Below, one piece after another: positions 54,608-64,000 of a stretch of 64,000 bases of DNA. How positions within the stretch are numbered: the stretch's first letter is position 1; each line of letters begins with the position of its first letter. Both the position numbers and the translations under genes were made by a program. Source of the DNA: Polaribacter sp. IC073. Its GTDB lineage: Bacteria > Bacteroidota > Bacteroidia > Flavobacteriales > Flavobacteriaceae. The stretch lies in NCBI RefSeq assembly GCF_007997075.1, contig NZ_VORS01000004.1, positions 124,001 to 188,000 on the forward strand. Reading direction: 5' to 3'. The notes under the pieces are model-generated. The model saw only the letters and a list, made by a program, of their open reading frames with translations. It had not been told where the DNA came from and did not search any database.

Positions 54608-56380
54608 CTATTTATAAATTTTGACGTATAAATCTTTGTAGAGATCTTTAATAATAGCTCTCTTCATTTTCATGGTTGGTGTTAAGTGACCACCATCTAT
54701 GGTCCAAACATCTGGTGTTAATTCAAAACGTTTGATACGCTCCCATTTACCAAAATGCGTATTGCATTTATCTACTTCTAGTTGTATTCTATTTATAACT
54801 AATTCAGACGTTATAATTTCTTCATTCGTTTTTCCAATTTCATGTCCTTTTTTATCTATCCAATCTTTTATAAAATCGAAGTTTGGCTGAATAATTGCTG
54901 CGGGCATTTTTTCACCCTCACCAACAACCATAACTTGCTCTATAAATAGCGATTGTTTTAATTCGCCTTCTAATAAAGGAGGTACTACATATTTACCACC
55001 AGAAGTTTTAAACATTTCTTTGGTTCTTCCTGTAATTTTTAGGAAACCTTCCTCATCAAACTCACCTTTATCTCCTGTATAAAAATAACCATTTTTTAAA
55101 ACTTCGGCAGATTTTGCTTCATCTTTAAAATAACCTAACATTACGTTTGGTCCTTTAACTAAGATTTCTCCACTTTCTGCAATTTTAACTTCTACGTCTT
55201 TAATAACTTTACCTACAGTACCAACTCTAAAACCTTTGTTTCTTTGATCGTTAACGGTAATTACAGGCGATGTTTCTGTAAGACCATACCCTTCCATTAT
55301 TGGCATATTTGCTGCGGCAAAAATTCTTGTAAGTCTAGGTTGTAATGCTGCACTACCAGAAACCATTAATTTTAATTCGCCACCTAAAGCTGCTTGCCAT
55401 TTAGAAAAGATTAGTTTTCTAGCCAAACCTAATTGTTTTTCATACCACCAGCCATTCTCTCCGTTTGGTTTGTATTTTAAACCTAAATTTACTGCCCAAA
55501 AGAAAAGTATTTTTTTAATACCAGACAAATCTTCCCCTTTTAAAATAATTTTATCATAAATTTTTTCATATAAACGAGGTACAGCTGTCATTACATGTGG
55601 TTTAATTTCTTGTGCATTTTCAGAAAGTTTTTCTATGGATTCTGCAAAATGGATAGATACACCACAATATTGATAGAGATATACAATCATTCTTTCGAAA
55701 ATATGACATATCGGTAGAAAGCTTAAACCTATAGAATTACCGTAATCTAAAGGAACTCTTTCTTTAGATGCTAGTACATTCGAAACGATATTTCTATGAG
55801 ATAGCATTACACCTTTTGGTCTTCCGGTGGTGCCAGAAGTATAAATTAAAGTTGCTAAATCATCTTGTTTTACTGCCTTTTTTCTTTCTTCTACTTCTTT
55901 TTGGTTGCTTTTATTTTTACCTGATTCTAAAATTTCTTTCCAAGACTTTTCACCAGCAATCTCATCAAAAGTATAAACACCTTTCAACTTAGTGTTTCCT
56001 TTTATTTTATTAATTTTTTCTAGAACATCAATATCAGAAACAAAACAATAAATAGCTTCTGAGTGATTTAAGACATACTCATAATCTTCTTTAGAAATTG
56101 TTGGATAAATAGGTACGTTTTGAGCACCAGTTTGTAGAATACCAATATCACAAATGTTCCATTCTGTTCTATTATTCGAAGATATTATAGCAATTTTATC
56201 ATTTGGCTTTATCCCCAAATTTAGTAAGCCTCTACTAAATTGGTTTGCTTTGTCTACATATTCTTGAGAAGAAGTACTTTCCCATTTATTGTTGTATTTG
56301 GTAACAAGTGCTTTTTTTAAATTATAAGTTTCTAATTGGTAGTATGGAAAATCAAATAATCTAGTAATTTCTATCGACAT
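54608..56380 (-). CDS. Long-chain fatty acid-CoA ligase (AMP-forming)
   Basis: This 590-residue enzyme activates fatty acids as acyl-CoA. The AMP-binding motif is TLIYTSGTTGRPKGVMLSH, with GYGLTETSPV and the hinge region YTGDKGEFDEEGFLKITGRT followed by KTSGGKYV. Length and motifs fit the FadD/FACL long-chain group, including the FAD-type gate residues region (YQYCGVSIHFAES). It is a single gene with its own terminator; no beta-oxidation genes are near. Confidence 0.92.
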   Translation of the reverse strand: MSIEITRLFDFPYYQLETYNLKKALVTKYNNKWESTSSQEYVDKANQFSRGLLNLGIKPNDKIAIISSNNRTEWNICDIGILQTGAQNVPIYPTISKEDYEYVLNHSEAIYCFVSDIDVLEKINKIKGNTKLKGVYTFDEIAGEKSWKEILESGKNKSNQKEVEERKKAVKQDDLATLIYTSGTTGRPKGVMLSHRNIVSNVLASKERVPLDYGNSIGLSFLPICHIFERMIVYLYQYCGVSIHFAESIEKLSENAQEIKPHVMTAVPRLYEKIYDKIILKGEDLSGIKKILFFWAVNLGLKYKPNGENGWWYEKQLGLARKLIFSKWQAALGGELKLMVSGSAALQPRLTRIFAAANMPIMEGYGLTETSPVITVNDQRNKGFRVGTVGKVIKDVEVKIAESGEILVKGPNVMLGYFKDEAKSAEVLKNGYFYTGDKGEFDEEGFLKITGRTKEMFKTSGGKYVVPPLLEGELKQSLFIEQVMVVGEGEKMPAAIIQPNFDFIKDWIDKKGHEIGKTNEEIITSELVINRIQLEVDKCNTHFGKWERIKRFELTPDVWTIDGGHLTPTMKMKRAIIKDLYKDLYVKIYK

Positions 56381-56738
56381 GAGTTCTAATTTGTGTATTG
56401 CAAATTAGGAAAATTACTGCTATTTAGCAAATACTTATTTTAGTAGTTTATTAAATGCGAATTTACTATTTTAGAGGTGTTTTATTTTAAGATAATTAAT
56501 TAATACACATCATACCTTATTATAAATATATTGATTATAAGTGGTTTAGTTGTTTTTTTTTAGAATAATATTTTTGAAGAAAAAAAAGTGTGTAAGAAAA
56601 ATAGTGTAAAAAAATAAACTAGCTTCAATATAAGATAAAGAAGCTAGTTTTAATCTGGTCTGGGTTAGCCCCTAATCTAACCGTTTCCATTGACTGCAAT
56701 TTAAGGTGAAGATTTCACATACATATACGTATAAATAC
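56381..56738. other. Gap of about 360 bases between the synthetase and the repeat protein
   Basis: Contains the terminator at 56616-56650 and a small GGTTAG/CTAACC hairpin at 56663-56682 of unknown meaning. No gene is seen. Confidence 0.55.
56600..56650 (-). terminator. Terminator of the repeat-protein gene
   Basis: Perfect stem AAACTAGCTTC (56616-56626) / GAAGCTAGTTT (56640-56650), followed on the minus strand by a run of T residues. Confidence 0.85.
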
Positions 56739-57533
56739 CTAATTTTTGTCAATTGTATGTTTACTGAAACTTTTTCCATTGATTTTAGCATATTTTGAAT
56801 CAATTTCATAGGCAACTTCCATATTAGAAATATTAAAGTCACCAGATACTTTCATGTATTTTATATTTAAATCCTCTTCAAATTTTGCATTTTTAAAAGA
56901 AACGCCTTCGTTAAACTGTGTATATTTAAATGTGGCCGTATCTTTAAATGTGGCATTAGAAAAGCTTACATTTCTATTAAATTTAGCATATTTAAAAGTA
57001 GCAATTTCGTTAAAAAGTGTAGCTGAGAAATTTACACCCTTATTAAATTCGGCATATTTAAAGGTATTGTCATCATTAAAAGTAGTACCAGAGAAATCGG
57101 TATCTCTTGCAAAATGAGAATATTTAAACATAGCTCTTTGTTCGAACTTACAATTTTTAAAGATTGTTATCTCTTCAAAATTTGCTGTAAAGGTGTAACC
57201 AGAATCCTCATCTGGTATGTATGCTAAAACATCATCTTTAAAGGTACAGTTTGTAAAATAAATTTTTACATCTATCCTCTTTTTCACCTCATTCGTTGTG
57301 TTTCCAGAGCTCCAGTTAAACCAAGTGCTCTTTTTATTTCTAGATGATTTTTCTATAGCATCATCCATATAAGTAAAATCTAGTACACCTTCTATTGTTG
57401 CACTTTCAATAGAGATCGATTTACCGGCCTTAATGTCTTTCATAATATCTGATGCTTTTACTGTTTTCTGTGCAAAAGAGATTGAAGTAACTAAAAATAA
57501 ACTGATGGTTAATAAGGTGACATTCTTTTTCAT
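56739..57533 (-). CDS. Exported repeat protein, pentapeptide-like with 22-residue coils
   Basis: This 264-residue protein has a signal peptide (1-21). Residues 135-220 are four near-identical 22-residue repeats of the type TFKYAEFNKGVNFSATLFNE, with phenylalanines spaced 5, 6, 5, 6. A classical pentapeptide-repeat coil is 20 residues (5, 5, 5, 5), so this predicts a right-handed beta-helix with enlarged turns. A degenerate copy continues to about 245, and single strands occur before 135. Partner and role are unknown; it may be a structural or scaffolding protein outside the inner membrane. Confidence 0.8.
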   Translation of the reverse strand: MKKNVTLLTISLFLVTSISFAQKTVKASDIMKDIKAGKSISIESATIEGVLDFTYMDDAIEKSSRNKKSTWFNWSSGNTTNEVKKRIDVKIYFTNCTFKDDVLAYIPDEDSGYTFTANFEEITIFKNCKFEQRAMFKYSHFARDTDFSGTTFNDDNTFKYAEFNKGVNFSATLFNEIATFKYAKFNRNVSFSNATFKDTATFKYTQFNEGVSFKNAKFEEDLNIKYMKVSGDFNISNMEVAYEIDSKYAKINGKSFSKHTIDKN

Positions 57534-58068
57534 TTTATGAGTTTTAAAGTGTTTTATTAAATGACAGAAAAAAAATGAAAATGTGACAGTTATTAGAGAA
57601 TAAATGAAATTATAAATATTATTTTACTATTTTTTGAAGTGAAATGAATGGATTATTTGTGCGTTTCGATAATACTATTAATTAGTGTTAAGCCTATATC
57701 ACAGCCATTTTTATGAGTTTATAATAAGGAATAGCAATAGCATTTTAAATTTTATTATAAATATTAATTCTGACATCAATAAAACTTAAATTAACGCGAT
57801 TATCTTCTACAAGCTAAATTTCTAGGCATTGAAGGATATTCTACTTTAAAGTATCGAAAGTAAAAAGGATCTTTAATGAATGATTTAAATATTGAATTTA
57901 AAAAAGTTTTTATAAAAAAAAAGGCCGAAACTTAATTCGGCCTTTTAAACTTCATAACAACTGTGTTTCCACATTTTTTTATAAAAAATTAGATATTATA
58001 AAACATCCCCCTAAAACGTTTTATTTTAAATTAATTACAGTGTAAATATATAGGTATAAGTTGGTTAT
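57534..58068. other. Gap of about 535 bases before the AraC gene
   Basis: Holds the terminator at 57919-57946 and nothing else I can name. A short open stretch near 57810-57860 on the plus strand matches no family. Confidence 0.55.
57915..57948. terminator. Terminator of the AraC-family gene
   Basis: Stem AAAAGGCCGAA / TTCGGCCTTTT around 57919-57946 with A and T runs on both sides; on the minus strand it ends in a long T run after the regulator gene. Confidence 0.88.
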
Positions 58069-58896
58069 TTATTGTAAAAAATCGTAATTACTAGTATTAA
58101 ATACTTCTTTTATAAGTATGAACTCATCTTTAAAATAATCTTTAAAAGATTGCGATGTAAACGACTTAAAATCTTTAGCAAAATGAGACTCATCATAATA
58201 GTCATACATATAAATTAAATCTTTTAAGTTTAATCTATTGTTTTCATATTGTTCCATTAATTTTTTAAAGCGGTGAATTCTTATATACTTTGCTGGTGTT
58301 AAGCCTACAATTTTTTTAAACTGCATTTCTAATGTTTTTTGGCTAAAGGGAATCTCTTTAAGCAAATCATTTACACTTACCAGACCTTCTTTTAGGTGTA
58401 TTATGTGAATAAGTCTGTCTATTGCGGTTGTGTACTTATTTTCTGTTAAAGGTAAACTAATCAGAAGTTCTTCTAAATTATGAAATAGTTGATGGAAATT
58501 ATTCTTATGACAGGTAAAAAAGTCTTCAAATTTATTTGAAAGTTCTTCATTTACTTGGTTGAAATTAGAACATTTATTAGTGAATTTTGAGACATCTAAA
58601 CCTGTTAATTTGTGAAGAGCTGTCGGTTTAAAGTTTATACCGCAAGAAAAGCCAGATTGGTTAACACTAAGCTTATAAGAATTATAGAATTGTCCGTTTA
58701 AAACTAGGTTCTTTATAACTACATCATTATCGGTTAACAAAATTTTTTGTCCATTAGAAAAGATGTAAACTAAGCTATTAAAACCCAAAGGAGGTATAAT
58801 GGCTTGCAATGGAATGATGTTTTCTGAATACGTAATATGATAAAACTCCTCTACTAGATGAGGAGTTTTATGAATATTGTAATAAGTAAGCTTCAT
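58069..58896 (-). CDS. AraC family transcriptional regulator
   Basis: This 275-residue regulator (ATG at 58896; the frame also opens at a TTG at 58905) has an N-terminal ligand-like region and a C-terminal AraC DNA-binding domain with two helix-turn-helix motifs: IPFSQKTLEMQFKKIVGLTPAKYIRIHRFKKLM and YYDESHFAKDFKSFT. Target genes and effector are unknown. It is transcribed alone, upstream of a terminator. Confidence 0.88.
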   Translation of the reverse strand: MKLTYYNIHKTPHLVEEFYHITYSENIIPLQAIIPPLGFNSLVYIFSNGQKILLTDNDVVIKNLVLNGQFYNSYKLSVNQSGFSCGINFKPTALHKLTGLDVSKFTNKCSNFNQVNEELSNKFEDFFTCHKNNFHQLFHNLEELLISLPLTENKYTTAIDRLIHIIHLKEGLVSVNDLLKEIPFSQKTLEMQFKKIVGLTPAKYIRIHRFKKLMEQYENNRLNLKDLIYMYDYYDESHFAKDFKSFTSQSFKDYFKDEFILIKEVFNTSNYDFLQ

Positions 58897-58963
58897 AGAA
58901 TGCAATTTTCTATCCTAAAAATAGAAAAAATATATTCTACAAAGCCTTTTTTATTGATATTAA

Positions 58964-61900
58964 TTATTTTTTATTCTCAATCCACTCTTTAGCATTTACA
59001 AAAGCTTCTAGCCATGGCGAAACTTCGTCTTTTCTTCCTGCAGGATAATTTGCCCAATTCCATTGGAATGTAGAACGCTCTATATGTGGCATGGTTACTA
59101 AATGTCTTCCCGTTTTATCAGATAGCATTGCAGTGTTAAAATCAGATCCGTTCGGATTGTTAGGATAGCCTTCATACCCATATTTTGCCACAATATTGTA
59201 GTTTTCTTCAGCTTCTGGTAAGTTGAATTTTCCTTCCCCGTGAGAGATCCAAACGCCTAACTCTGTTCCTGTTAAACTAGATAACATTACAGAATTATTT
59301 TCTTGAATTTTTACGGATGTAAAAGAACTTTCGTGCTTGTTAGAGTCGTTATGCATTAATTTACCATGTACTTTATGATCTGGATTTATTAAGTCTAATT
59401 CCATCCATAATTGTGCTCCATTACAAATACCAACAGACAAGGTATCTTCTCTGTTAAAGAAGTCTTTTAGCGCTTTTTTTGCTTTGGCATTGTATAAAAA
59501 TGCTCCTGCCCAACCTTTTGCAGAACCTAAAACATCCGAATTAGAAAAACCACCAACAGCACCAATAAACTGAATTTCTTCTAAAGTTTCACGCCCAGAA
59601 ATTAAATCTGTCATGTGCACATCTTTTACGTCAAAACCAGCTAAATACATAGCATTTGCCATTTCACGTTCAGAATTAGAACCTTTTTCTCTGATGATAG
59701 CCGCTTTTGGACGAGATTGCTCCGTTCCGCTTGCAATGACAGGAAGTTTTCCTGTAAAATTCTCGGGGAATTTATAAGCTAAAGGCTGTTTTTTGTAATT
59801 ATCAAATCTGTCTTGTGCTAAATTATTAGCCGTTTGCTTTTGATCTAATAAGAAAGAAGTAGTGTACCAAACATCTCTTAATTCTGCAACATCAAAAGAG
59901 AAGGTATCTTCATTATTTTTAATGTTTACTGTTCCGGAATTATTAGCTGTTCCGATATTAAAAATGGTAATTCCCATTTCTTCAAATTTTTCTTCTACAG
60001 AAGCATCTGCTTGAAAAACGATTCCAGCATTTTCAGAAAACAATACCTTAATAGAATCTTCTTCATTTAATTCAGAAATATTAAAATCTGCTCCTAAACT
60101 AACATCCGCAAAACACATCTCTAATAATGTTGTAATAAAACCACCAGATGCAATATCATGTCCTGCTTTAATTTTATCTGCTTTTATTAATTTTTGAATC
60201 GTGTTAAAAGTTTTCTTTACATAAGACGCATTGGTAACATCTGGAGCTTCATTTCCAATTGCATTTAATGTTTGGTTGAAAGAACTTCCTCCTAATTTAT
60301 ATTCATCTTGAGAAATATTAATGTAGTAGATATTTCCTCCGTCGACCTGTAAAATAGGTTCTACAACTTTACTTATTTCATTACAGTTTCCTGCAGCAGA
60401 AATAATCACAGTTCCTGGAGAAATTACTTCTCCATCAGTATATTTCTGTTTCATAGACAAAGAATCTTTTCCTGTTGGAACATTGATTCCTAAATCGATA
60501 GAAAATTCTGAAACTGCTTGTACTGCTTTGTATAAACGTGCATCTTCACCTTCATTTTTACAAGGCCACATCCAGTTTGCAGAAAGTGAAACACTTTTTA
60601 AATTGTCTTTTAATGGTGCCCAAATAAGGTTTGTTAAAGATTCTGTGATGGCATTTCTACTTCCAGCTTCAGGATCAATTAATCCAGAAATAGGCGAGTG
60701 TCCAATTGAGGTTGCAACGCCTTCTTTACCATTATAATCTAAGGCCATTACACCAACGTTATTTAACGGAATTTGTAACGGACCTACACATTGTTGTTTG
60801 GCAACTTTACCACCAACACATCTGTCTACTTTATTTGTTAACCAATCTTTACAAGCAACCGCTTCTAGTTGTAAAACTTGTTTTAAATAGATTTCTAAAT
60901 TTTTTGTTTTATAACGAGGGTTCTTATATTTTCTTCCTACAGTACTATCTGTTAAAACAGTTTTAGGAGAAGCGCCAAACATGTCTTCTAAAGCTAAATC
61001 CATTGGTTTTTCACCAGTTTTTTTAGACTCAAAAGTAAATCTGTTATTTCCTGTAACTTCACCAACGGTATACATTGGAGAGCGTTCACGATCTGCAATT
61101 TTTTGTAAAGTATCGATATGTTTTTCTGCAATAACCAATCCCATTCTTTCTTGAGATTCGTTACCAATAATTTCTTTTGCTGATAGGGTAGGGTCTCCAA
61201 TTGGTAATTTATCTAAATCGATTTTACCACCAGTATCTTCTACCAATTCCGATAAACAGTTTAAATGTCCGCCAGCACCATGATCATGAATAGAAACAAT
61301 AAAATTCTCTTTACTTTCTACCATTCCACGAACTGCATTTGCAGCACGTTTTTGCATTTCTGGGTTTGAACGTTGTACCGCATTTAATTCAATACCTGAA
61401 GCAAACTCGCCAGTATCTGCCGAAGAAACTGCAGCGCCACCCATTCCTATTCTGTAGTTTTCACCACCAAGAATTACAATTTTATCTCCTTCTTTAGGCG
61501 TATCTTTTAAAGCTTGAGTTGCTTTTCCATAACCAATTCCACCCGCTTGCATTATCACTTTGTCATAACCTAATTTTCTAGGTTTAGAGGTACTAGAAGA
61601 AGAATTTTCTTCATGCTCAAAAGTTAATACAGAACCTGTAATTAATGGTTGTCCAAATTTGTTTCCAAAATCAGATGCGCCATTAGATGCTTTTATTAAA
61701 ATATCCATTGGTGTTTGATACAACCAATCTCTTGCTTCAAATTTTTTCTCCCAATATCTTTTTTCGTCTAAACGAGAATAAGAAGTCATATAAACGGCTG
61801 TTCCTGCTAAAGGCAAAGAGCCTTTTCCGCCAGCAAGTCGATCTCTAATTTCACCTCCAGAACCTGTTGCAGCTCCATTAAATGGTTCTACTGTAGTAGG

Positions 61901-62653
61901 GAAATTGTGCGTTTCTGCTTTTATTGAAATAACAGAATCGAAATCTTCTGTTTGATAATAATCTGGTTTGTCTGCTGTTTTAGGAGCAAATTGTTCCACT
62001 TTTGGTCCTTTTATAAAAGCAACATTGTCTTTATAGGCAGAAACAATCTCATTCGGATTCTCTTTAGCTGTTTCTTTTATTAAATTAAATAAAGATGTTG
62101 GCATTTCTTCGCCATCAATAACAAAAGTTCCATTAAATATTTTATGTCTACAATGTTCTGAGTTTACTTGGCTGAAGCCAAATACTTCTGAATCTGTTAA
62201 TTTTCTTCCAATTTTTGTAGCAACACTTTCTAAGTATTCAACTTCTTCATCACTTAAAGACAAGCCTTCTTCATTGTTGTAAGCGACAATGTCTTCGATA
62301 TTTAAAACGGCTTCTGGTTTAATCTCTGTTGTAAAAGAATCTTGATTTAAGCCATTGAATTTCTCAGAAATCATTGGATCAAAGTCAGAAAATTCTTCTG
62401 TACTCGCAGTAAATTCTTCAATTCTAATGATGTCTTTAATTCCCATATTCTGGGTAATCTCTACAGCATTTGTGCTCCAAGGAGTAATCATTGCAGCTCT
62501 TGGGCCAACAAAATAAGTGTCAATAGACACTTCATCTATTTTTGGTTGATTGGCGAATAACCAAGTCAATTTAGAAACTGTTTTTACAGCTAATTTTTTT
62601 GTTGTTTGAACAGCGAATACTTTACTGTCTTTATTTCCAAAGAAATGAATCAT
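58964..62653 (-). CDS. purL: Phosphoribosylformylglycinamidine synthase, single-chain type
   Basis: This 1229-residue enzyme carries out the fourth step of purine synthesis. The synthetase part includes SEHCRHKIFNG, ETHNFPT and GGKGSLPLAGTA; the C-terminal glutaminase domain has the nucleophile region SVGICNGAQLW and the closing PHIERSTFQWNWANYP. The fused form is typical of Bacteroidota and Proteobacteria. A TAAATTTG box lies at 62688-62695. Confidence 0.96.
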   Translation of the reverse strand: MIHFFGNKDSKVFAVQTTKKLAVKTVSKLTWLFANQPKIDEVSIDTYFVGPRAAMITPWSTNAVEITQNMGIKDIIRIEEFTASTEEFSDFDPMISEKFNGLNQDSFTTEIKPEAVLNIEDIVAYNNEEGLSLSDEEVEYLESVATKIGRKLTDSEVFGFSQVNSEHCRHKIFNGTFVIDGEEMPTSLFNLIKETAKENPNEIVSAYKDNVAFIKGPKVEQFAPKTADKPDYYQTEDFDSVISIKAETHNFPTTVEPFNGAATGSGGEIRDRLAGGKGSLPLAGTAVYMTSYSRLDEKRYWEKKFEARDWLYQTPMDILIKASNGASDFGNKFGQPLITGSVLTFEHEENSSSSTSKPRKLGYDKVIMQAGGIGYGKATQALKDTPKEGDKIVILGGENYRIGMGGAAVSSADTGEFASGIELNAVQRSNPEMQKRAANAVRGMVESKENFIVSIHDHGAGGHLNCLSELVEDTGGKIDLDKLPIGDPTLSAKEIIGNESQERMGLVIAEKHIDTLQKIADRERSPMYTVGEVTGNNRFTFESKKTGEKPMDLALEDMFGASPKTVLTDSTVGRKYKNPRYKTKNLEIYLKQVLQLEAVACKDWLTNKVDRCVGGKVAKQQCVGPLQIPLNNVGVMALDYNGKEGVATSIGHSPISGLIDPEAGSRNAITESLTNLIWAPLKDNLKSVSLSANWMWPCKNEGEDARLYKAVQAVSEFSIDLGINVPTGKDSLSMKQKYTDGEVISPGTVIISAAGNCNEISKVVEPILQVDGGNIYYINISQDEYKLGGSSFNQTLNAIGNEAPDVTNASYVKKTFNTIQKLIKADKIKAGHDIASGGFITTLLEMCFADVSLGADFNISELNEEDSIKVLFSENAGIVFQADASVEEKFEEMGITIFNIGTANNSGTVNIKNNEDTFSFDVAELRDVWYTTSFLLDQKQTANNLAQDRFDNYKKQPLAYKFPENFTGKLPVIASGTEQSRPKAAIIREKGSNSEREMANAMYLAGFDVKDVHMTDLISGRETLEEIQFIGAVGGFSNSDVLGSAKGWAGAFLYNAKAKKALKDFFNREDTLSVGICNGAQLWMELDLINPDHKVHGKLMHNDSNKHESSFTSVKIQENNSVMLSSLTGTELGVWISHGEGKFNLPEAEENYNIVAKYGYEGYPNNPNGSDFNTAMLSDKTGRHLVTMPHIERSTFQWNWANYPAGRKDEVSPWLEAFVNAKEWIENKK

Positions 62654-62687
62654 TATCGTGTTTTATTTGGGTGTTGTTGTAAAATGC

Positions 62688-62695
62688 AAATTTAC
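62688..62695 (-). promoter_or_regulatory. -7 box for purL
   Basis: TAAATTTG on the minus strand fits TAnnTTTG, 34 bases before the purL start at 62653. Confidence 0.45.
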
Positions 62696-62768
62696 TTTTT
62701 TTCAATTGAATACGTAAGATTAATTTAATTGAAATTTTATACTTATTCACTTATTTATGAAACAAAAA

Positions 62769-62800
62769 AAAGACGACTATGTTTTTAGTCGTCTTTTTCT
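62769..62800. terminator. Terminator of the right-edge gene
   Basis: Perfect stem AAAGACGACTA / TAGTCGTCTTT with a six-base loop at 62770-62797, with A and T runs on the two sides, 20 bases after the minus-strand stop at 62818. Confidence 0.9.
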
Positions 62801-62817
62801 CAATTTAAAAATTGTTG

Positions 62818-64000
62818 TTATTTTTTTATCAATTTTGTTGATGTAAATTGATTCTCAGATTTTATTTTTACCAAGTAAATCCCTTTAGAGAGTTTAGAAA
62901 TATCAATACTATTATTGTTCGTATTTATTTTAGCTTTTTTAATTAACTTCCCTAAAACATTGTACACATTAACTTCTGCGCTTTCTGTTATCTTAAAATG
63001 AACCTTATTACCGCTTGTTGGGTTTGGGTACATTTTAAAAGAGTTCAACACATCATTTTCTGTACTTAAAGTTGAATAACAAGTCCAAGTTATATCATCT
63101 ATAATTACACGTTCGCCTCCAGAGCTAGATTCATTAATAACTACAACTACATCTCCCGAAATATTAATATTTGAAATTGTTGTTGTTTGAGTTTCATCAC
63201 CATAAGGTAATGTTCCCTTTTTATCTCCGTTTACAAAAACATCTATGGTACCTGAGCCACCTCTAAAAGCACGTAATGTAGAAGCTGTTAAACTCCCCAT
63301 ACCATTTGCAAATGTAGAAGAGGTAAGAGATCCGTTATTATTGTTTCTAACATCAATAGCAACTGCCTTACCGTTTAATATTTGTTCTGTTTTAGACTTA
63401 ACAGCACTCCATTCTACTCCGTTATCTCCTGTCCAAGTAAAATTGGAGTAGGAATTACCATTATCTGGTATATTATTAAAAGTTTCTAAAGCACAAGATG
63501 TTCCTGTGTTTTCTGCAGCTGTTGTTGCTTCTACTACAGCTGATTGTTGAGATATATTATCTGCTATATCTTTTGCTGAGATAGTTACATTATAGGTTGT
63601 TGAAGCTGTTAAGCCTGTAACTTGGTATTCTGTACTTTGTGTTGTTCCTTTTAATGTCCCATTTATAAAAACGTCATAACTAGCGACACCAGAATTATCT
63701 ATAGAAGCAGTCCAGTTTATTTTAAAACCAGAACTTATTTCACTAGAAATAGTAATATCTTTAGGTATTGAAGGTGGAGTAGTATCTGTTAATGTTGTAC
63801 CGTTTGCTGCTGCTGATTGCGCAGATTTGTTATTTGCAATATCTTTTGCTAAAACAGTAATACTATAAGCGGTATTTGGTATTAAACCAGTTAAAGAGTA
63901 TGTTGTTGTGGCAGTGTTACCATGTAGAACACCATTTGCAAAAACTTCATATCTTGTTACGGCTTCATTATCTGTAGCGGCTGTCCATGAAGCATCAATA
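62818..64000 (-). CDS. T9SS type A sorting-domain protein with fibronectin type III repeats (partial)
   Basis: The minus strand is open from the window edge to the stop at 62818; the 394 visible residues are the C-terminal part. In order: two fibronectin type III-like repeats (EVFANGVLHGNT...YSLTGLIPNTAY and DVFINGTLKGTT...YQVTGLTASTTY), a beta-sandwich domain (ETFNNIPDNGNSYSNFTW, VEWSAVKSKTEQILNGKAV, SGTIDVFVNGDKKGTLPY), and a T9SS type A C-terminal domain (MYPNPTSGNKVHF, VYNVLGKLIKK, KGIYLVKI). This arrangement is common behind extracellular nucleases of Flavobacteriaceae, but the catalytic part is outside the window. A methionine inside the domain (GMGSL) gives a false short ORF at 63300. 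Confidence 0.9.
   Translation of the reverse strand, partial: IDASWTAATDNEAVTRYEVFANGVLHGNTATTTYSLTGLIPNTAYSITVLAKDIANNKSAQSAAANGTTLTDTTPPSIPKDITISSEISSGFKINWTASIDNSGVASYDVFINGTLKGTTQSTEYQVTGLTASTTYNVTISAKDIADNISQQSAVVEATTAAENTGTSCALETFNNIPDNGNSYSNFTWTGDNGVEWSAVKSKTEQILNGKAVAIDVRNNNNGSLTSSTFANGMGSLTASTLRAFRGGSGTIDVFVNGDKKGTLPYGDETQTTTISNINISGDVVVVINESSSGGERVIIDDITWTCYSTLSTENDVLNSFKMYPNPTSGNKVHFKITESAEVNVYNVLGKLIKKAKINTNNNSIDISKLSKGIYLVKIKSENQFTSTKLIKK

Noticed and set aside
56663..56682. Small GGTTAG/CTAACC hairpin
   Set aside because: Six-base stem with no T run and no neighbouring feature that needs it.
57810..57860. Short open stretch upstream of the AraC terminator
   Set aside because: About 18 codons ending in a stop, no start signal and no recognised family.

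Overview
The window is a low-GC chromosome segment from a member of the Bacteroidota, most likely a marine Flavobacteriaceae such as Polaribacter or Tenacibaculum. Three things point there: secreted proteins ending in type IX secretion (T9SS) type A and type B sorting domains; promoters of the form TTG-N(18-22)-TAnnTTTG instead of an E. coli -10 box; and many Bacteroidota-typical families (DUF5916, TIGR02757, DUF3276, BatA-like, long NusB, gliding-type C-terminal domains). I see no rRNA, tRNA, CRISPR array, prophage, IS element or integrase. The species call is an inference from gene content.

Layout. 1-4.5 kb: a partial gene on the left edge, a PhnP-like metallo-hydrolase, then a tight four-gene operon of a coiled-coil protein, an adaptor-like protein, a Rab/Ras-like small GTPase and a hybrid histidine kinase. 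4.5-8.6 kb: YoaK membrane protein, DEAD-box helicase, methyltransferase, a dead NTF2-like gene, and an esterase. 8.6-16.8 kb: a minus-strand run with a DUF4870-like protein, a dihydroorotase-like protein that has lost its metal-binding HxH, a BatA-like protein, TIGR02757, a CPBP protease, a LolD-like ATPase and a DUF5916 outer-membrane protein. 17-22.5 kb: sucC, a secreted protein, and the proline operon GNAT-proC-proB-proA. 22.8-25.6 kb: a secreted lysine-rich protein, a 1.1-kb stretch holding the remains of a redoxin-type gene, then a small unlisted ORF coupled to a superoxide dismutase and a TPR-like gene. 25.8-35.3 kb: uvrB, two tandem giant T9SS type B proteins and an ABC transporter pair. 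35.5-40 kb: pRiA4b ORF-3-like protein, a hotdog thioesterase with isochorismate synthase (menaquinone), DUF3276, and an ABC exporter. 40-49.8 kb: nusB-DUF1573-yajC, ybbR-coaE, a two-component system, a Sua5/YrdC protein, an SRPBCC protein, a GT2 glycosyltransferase, a solitary HsdR-N nuclease-like protein and holA. 49.8-50.9 kb: two adjacent broken genes (DUF1569 and SOUL heme-binding). 51-54.2 kb: a thioredoxin-ApbE-DUF4266-DUF3570 operon. 54.6-64 kb: acyl-CoA synthetase, an exported repeat protein with an 11-residue half-coil pattern, an AraC regulator, purL, and the C-terminal part of a T9SS type A protein with fibronectin type III repeats that runs off the right edge.

Most of the window is ordinary flavobacterial core genome. 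The best candidates for new biology are the small-GTPase signalling operon at 1264-4448, the ApbE/DUF4266/DUF3570 operon with its tiny GGGCGCN-ending lipoprotein, the pseudo-dihydroorotase translationally coupled to a BatA-like protein, and the 56-residue ORF overlapping the sod start codon. Four decayed genes were found by reading through stops; at least one (NTF2-like) kept its full-length frame and carries only nonsense changes.
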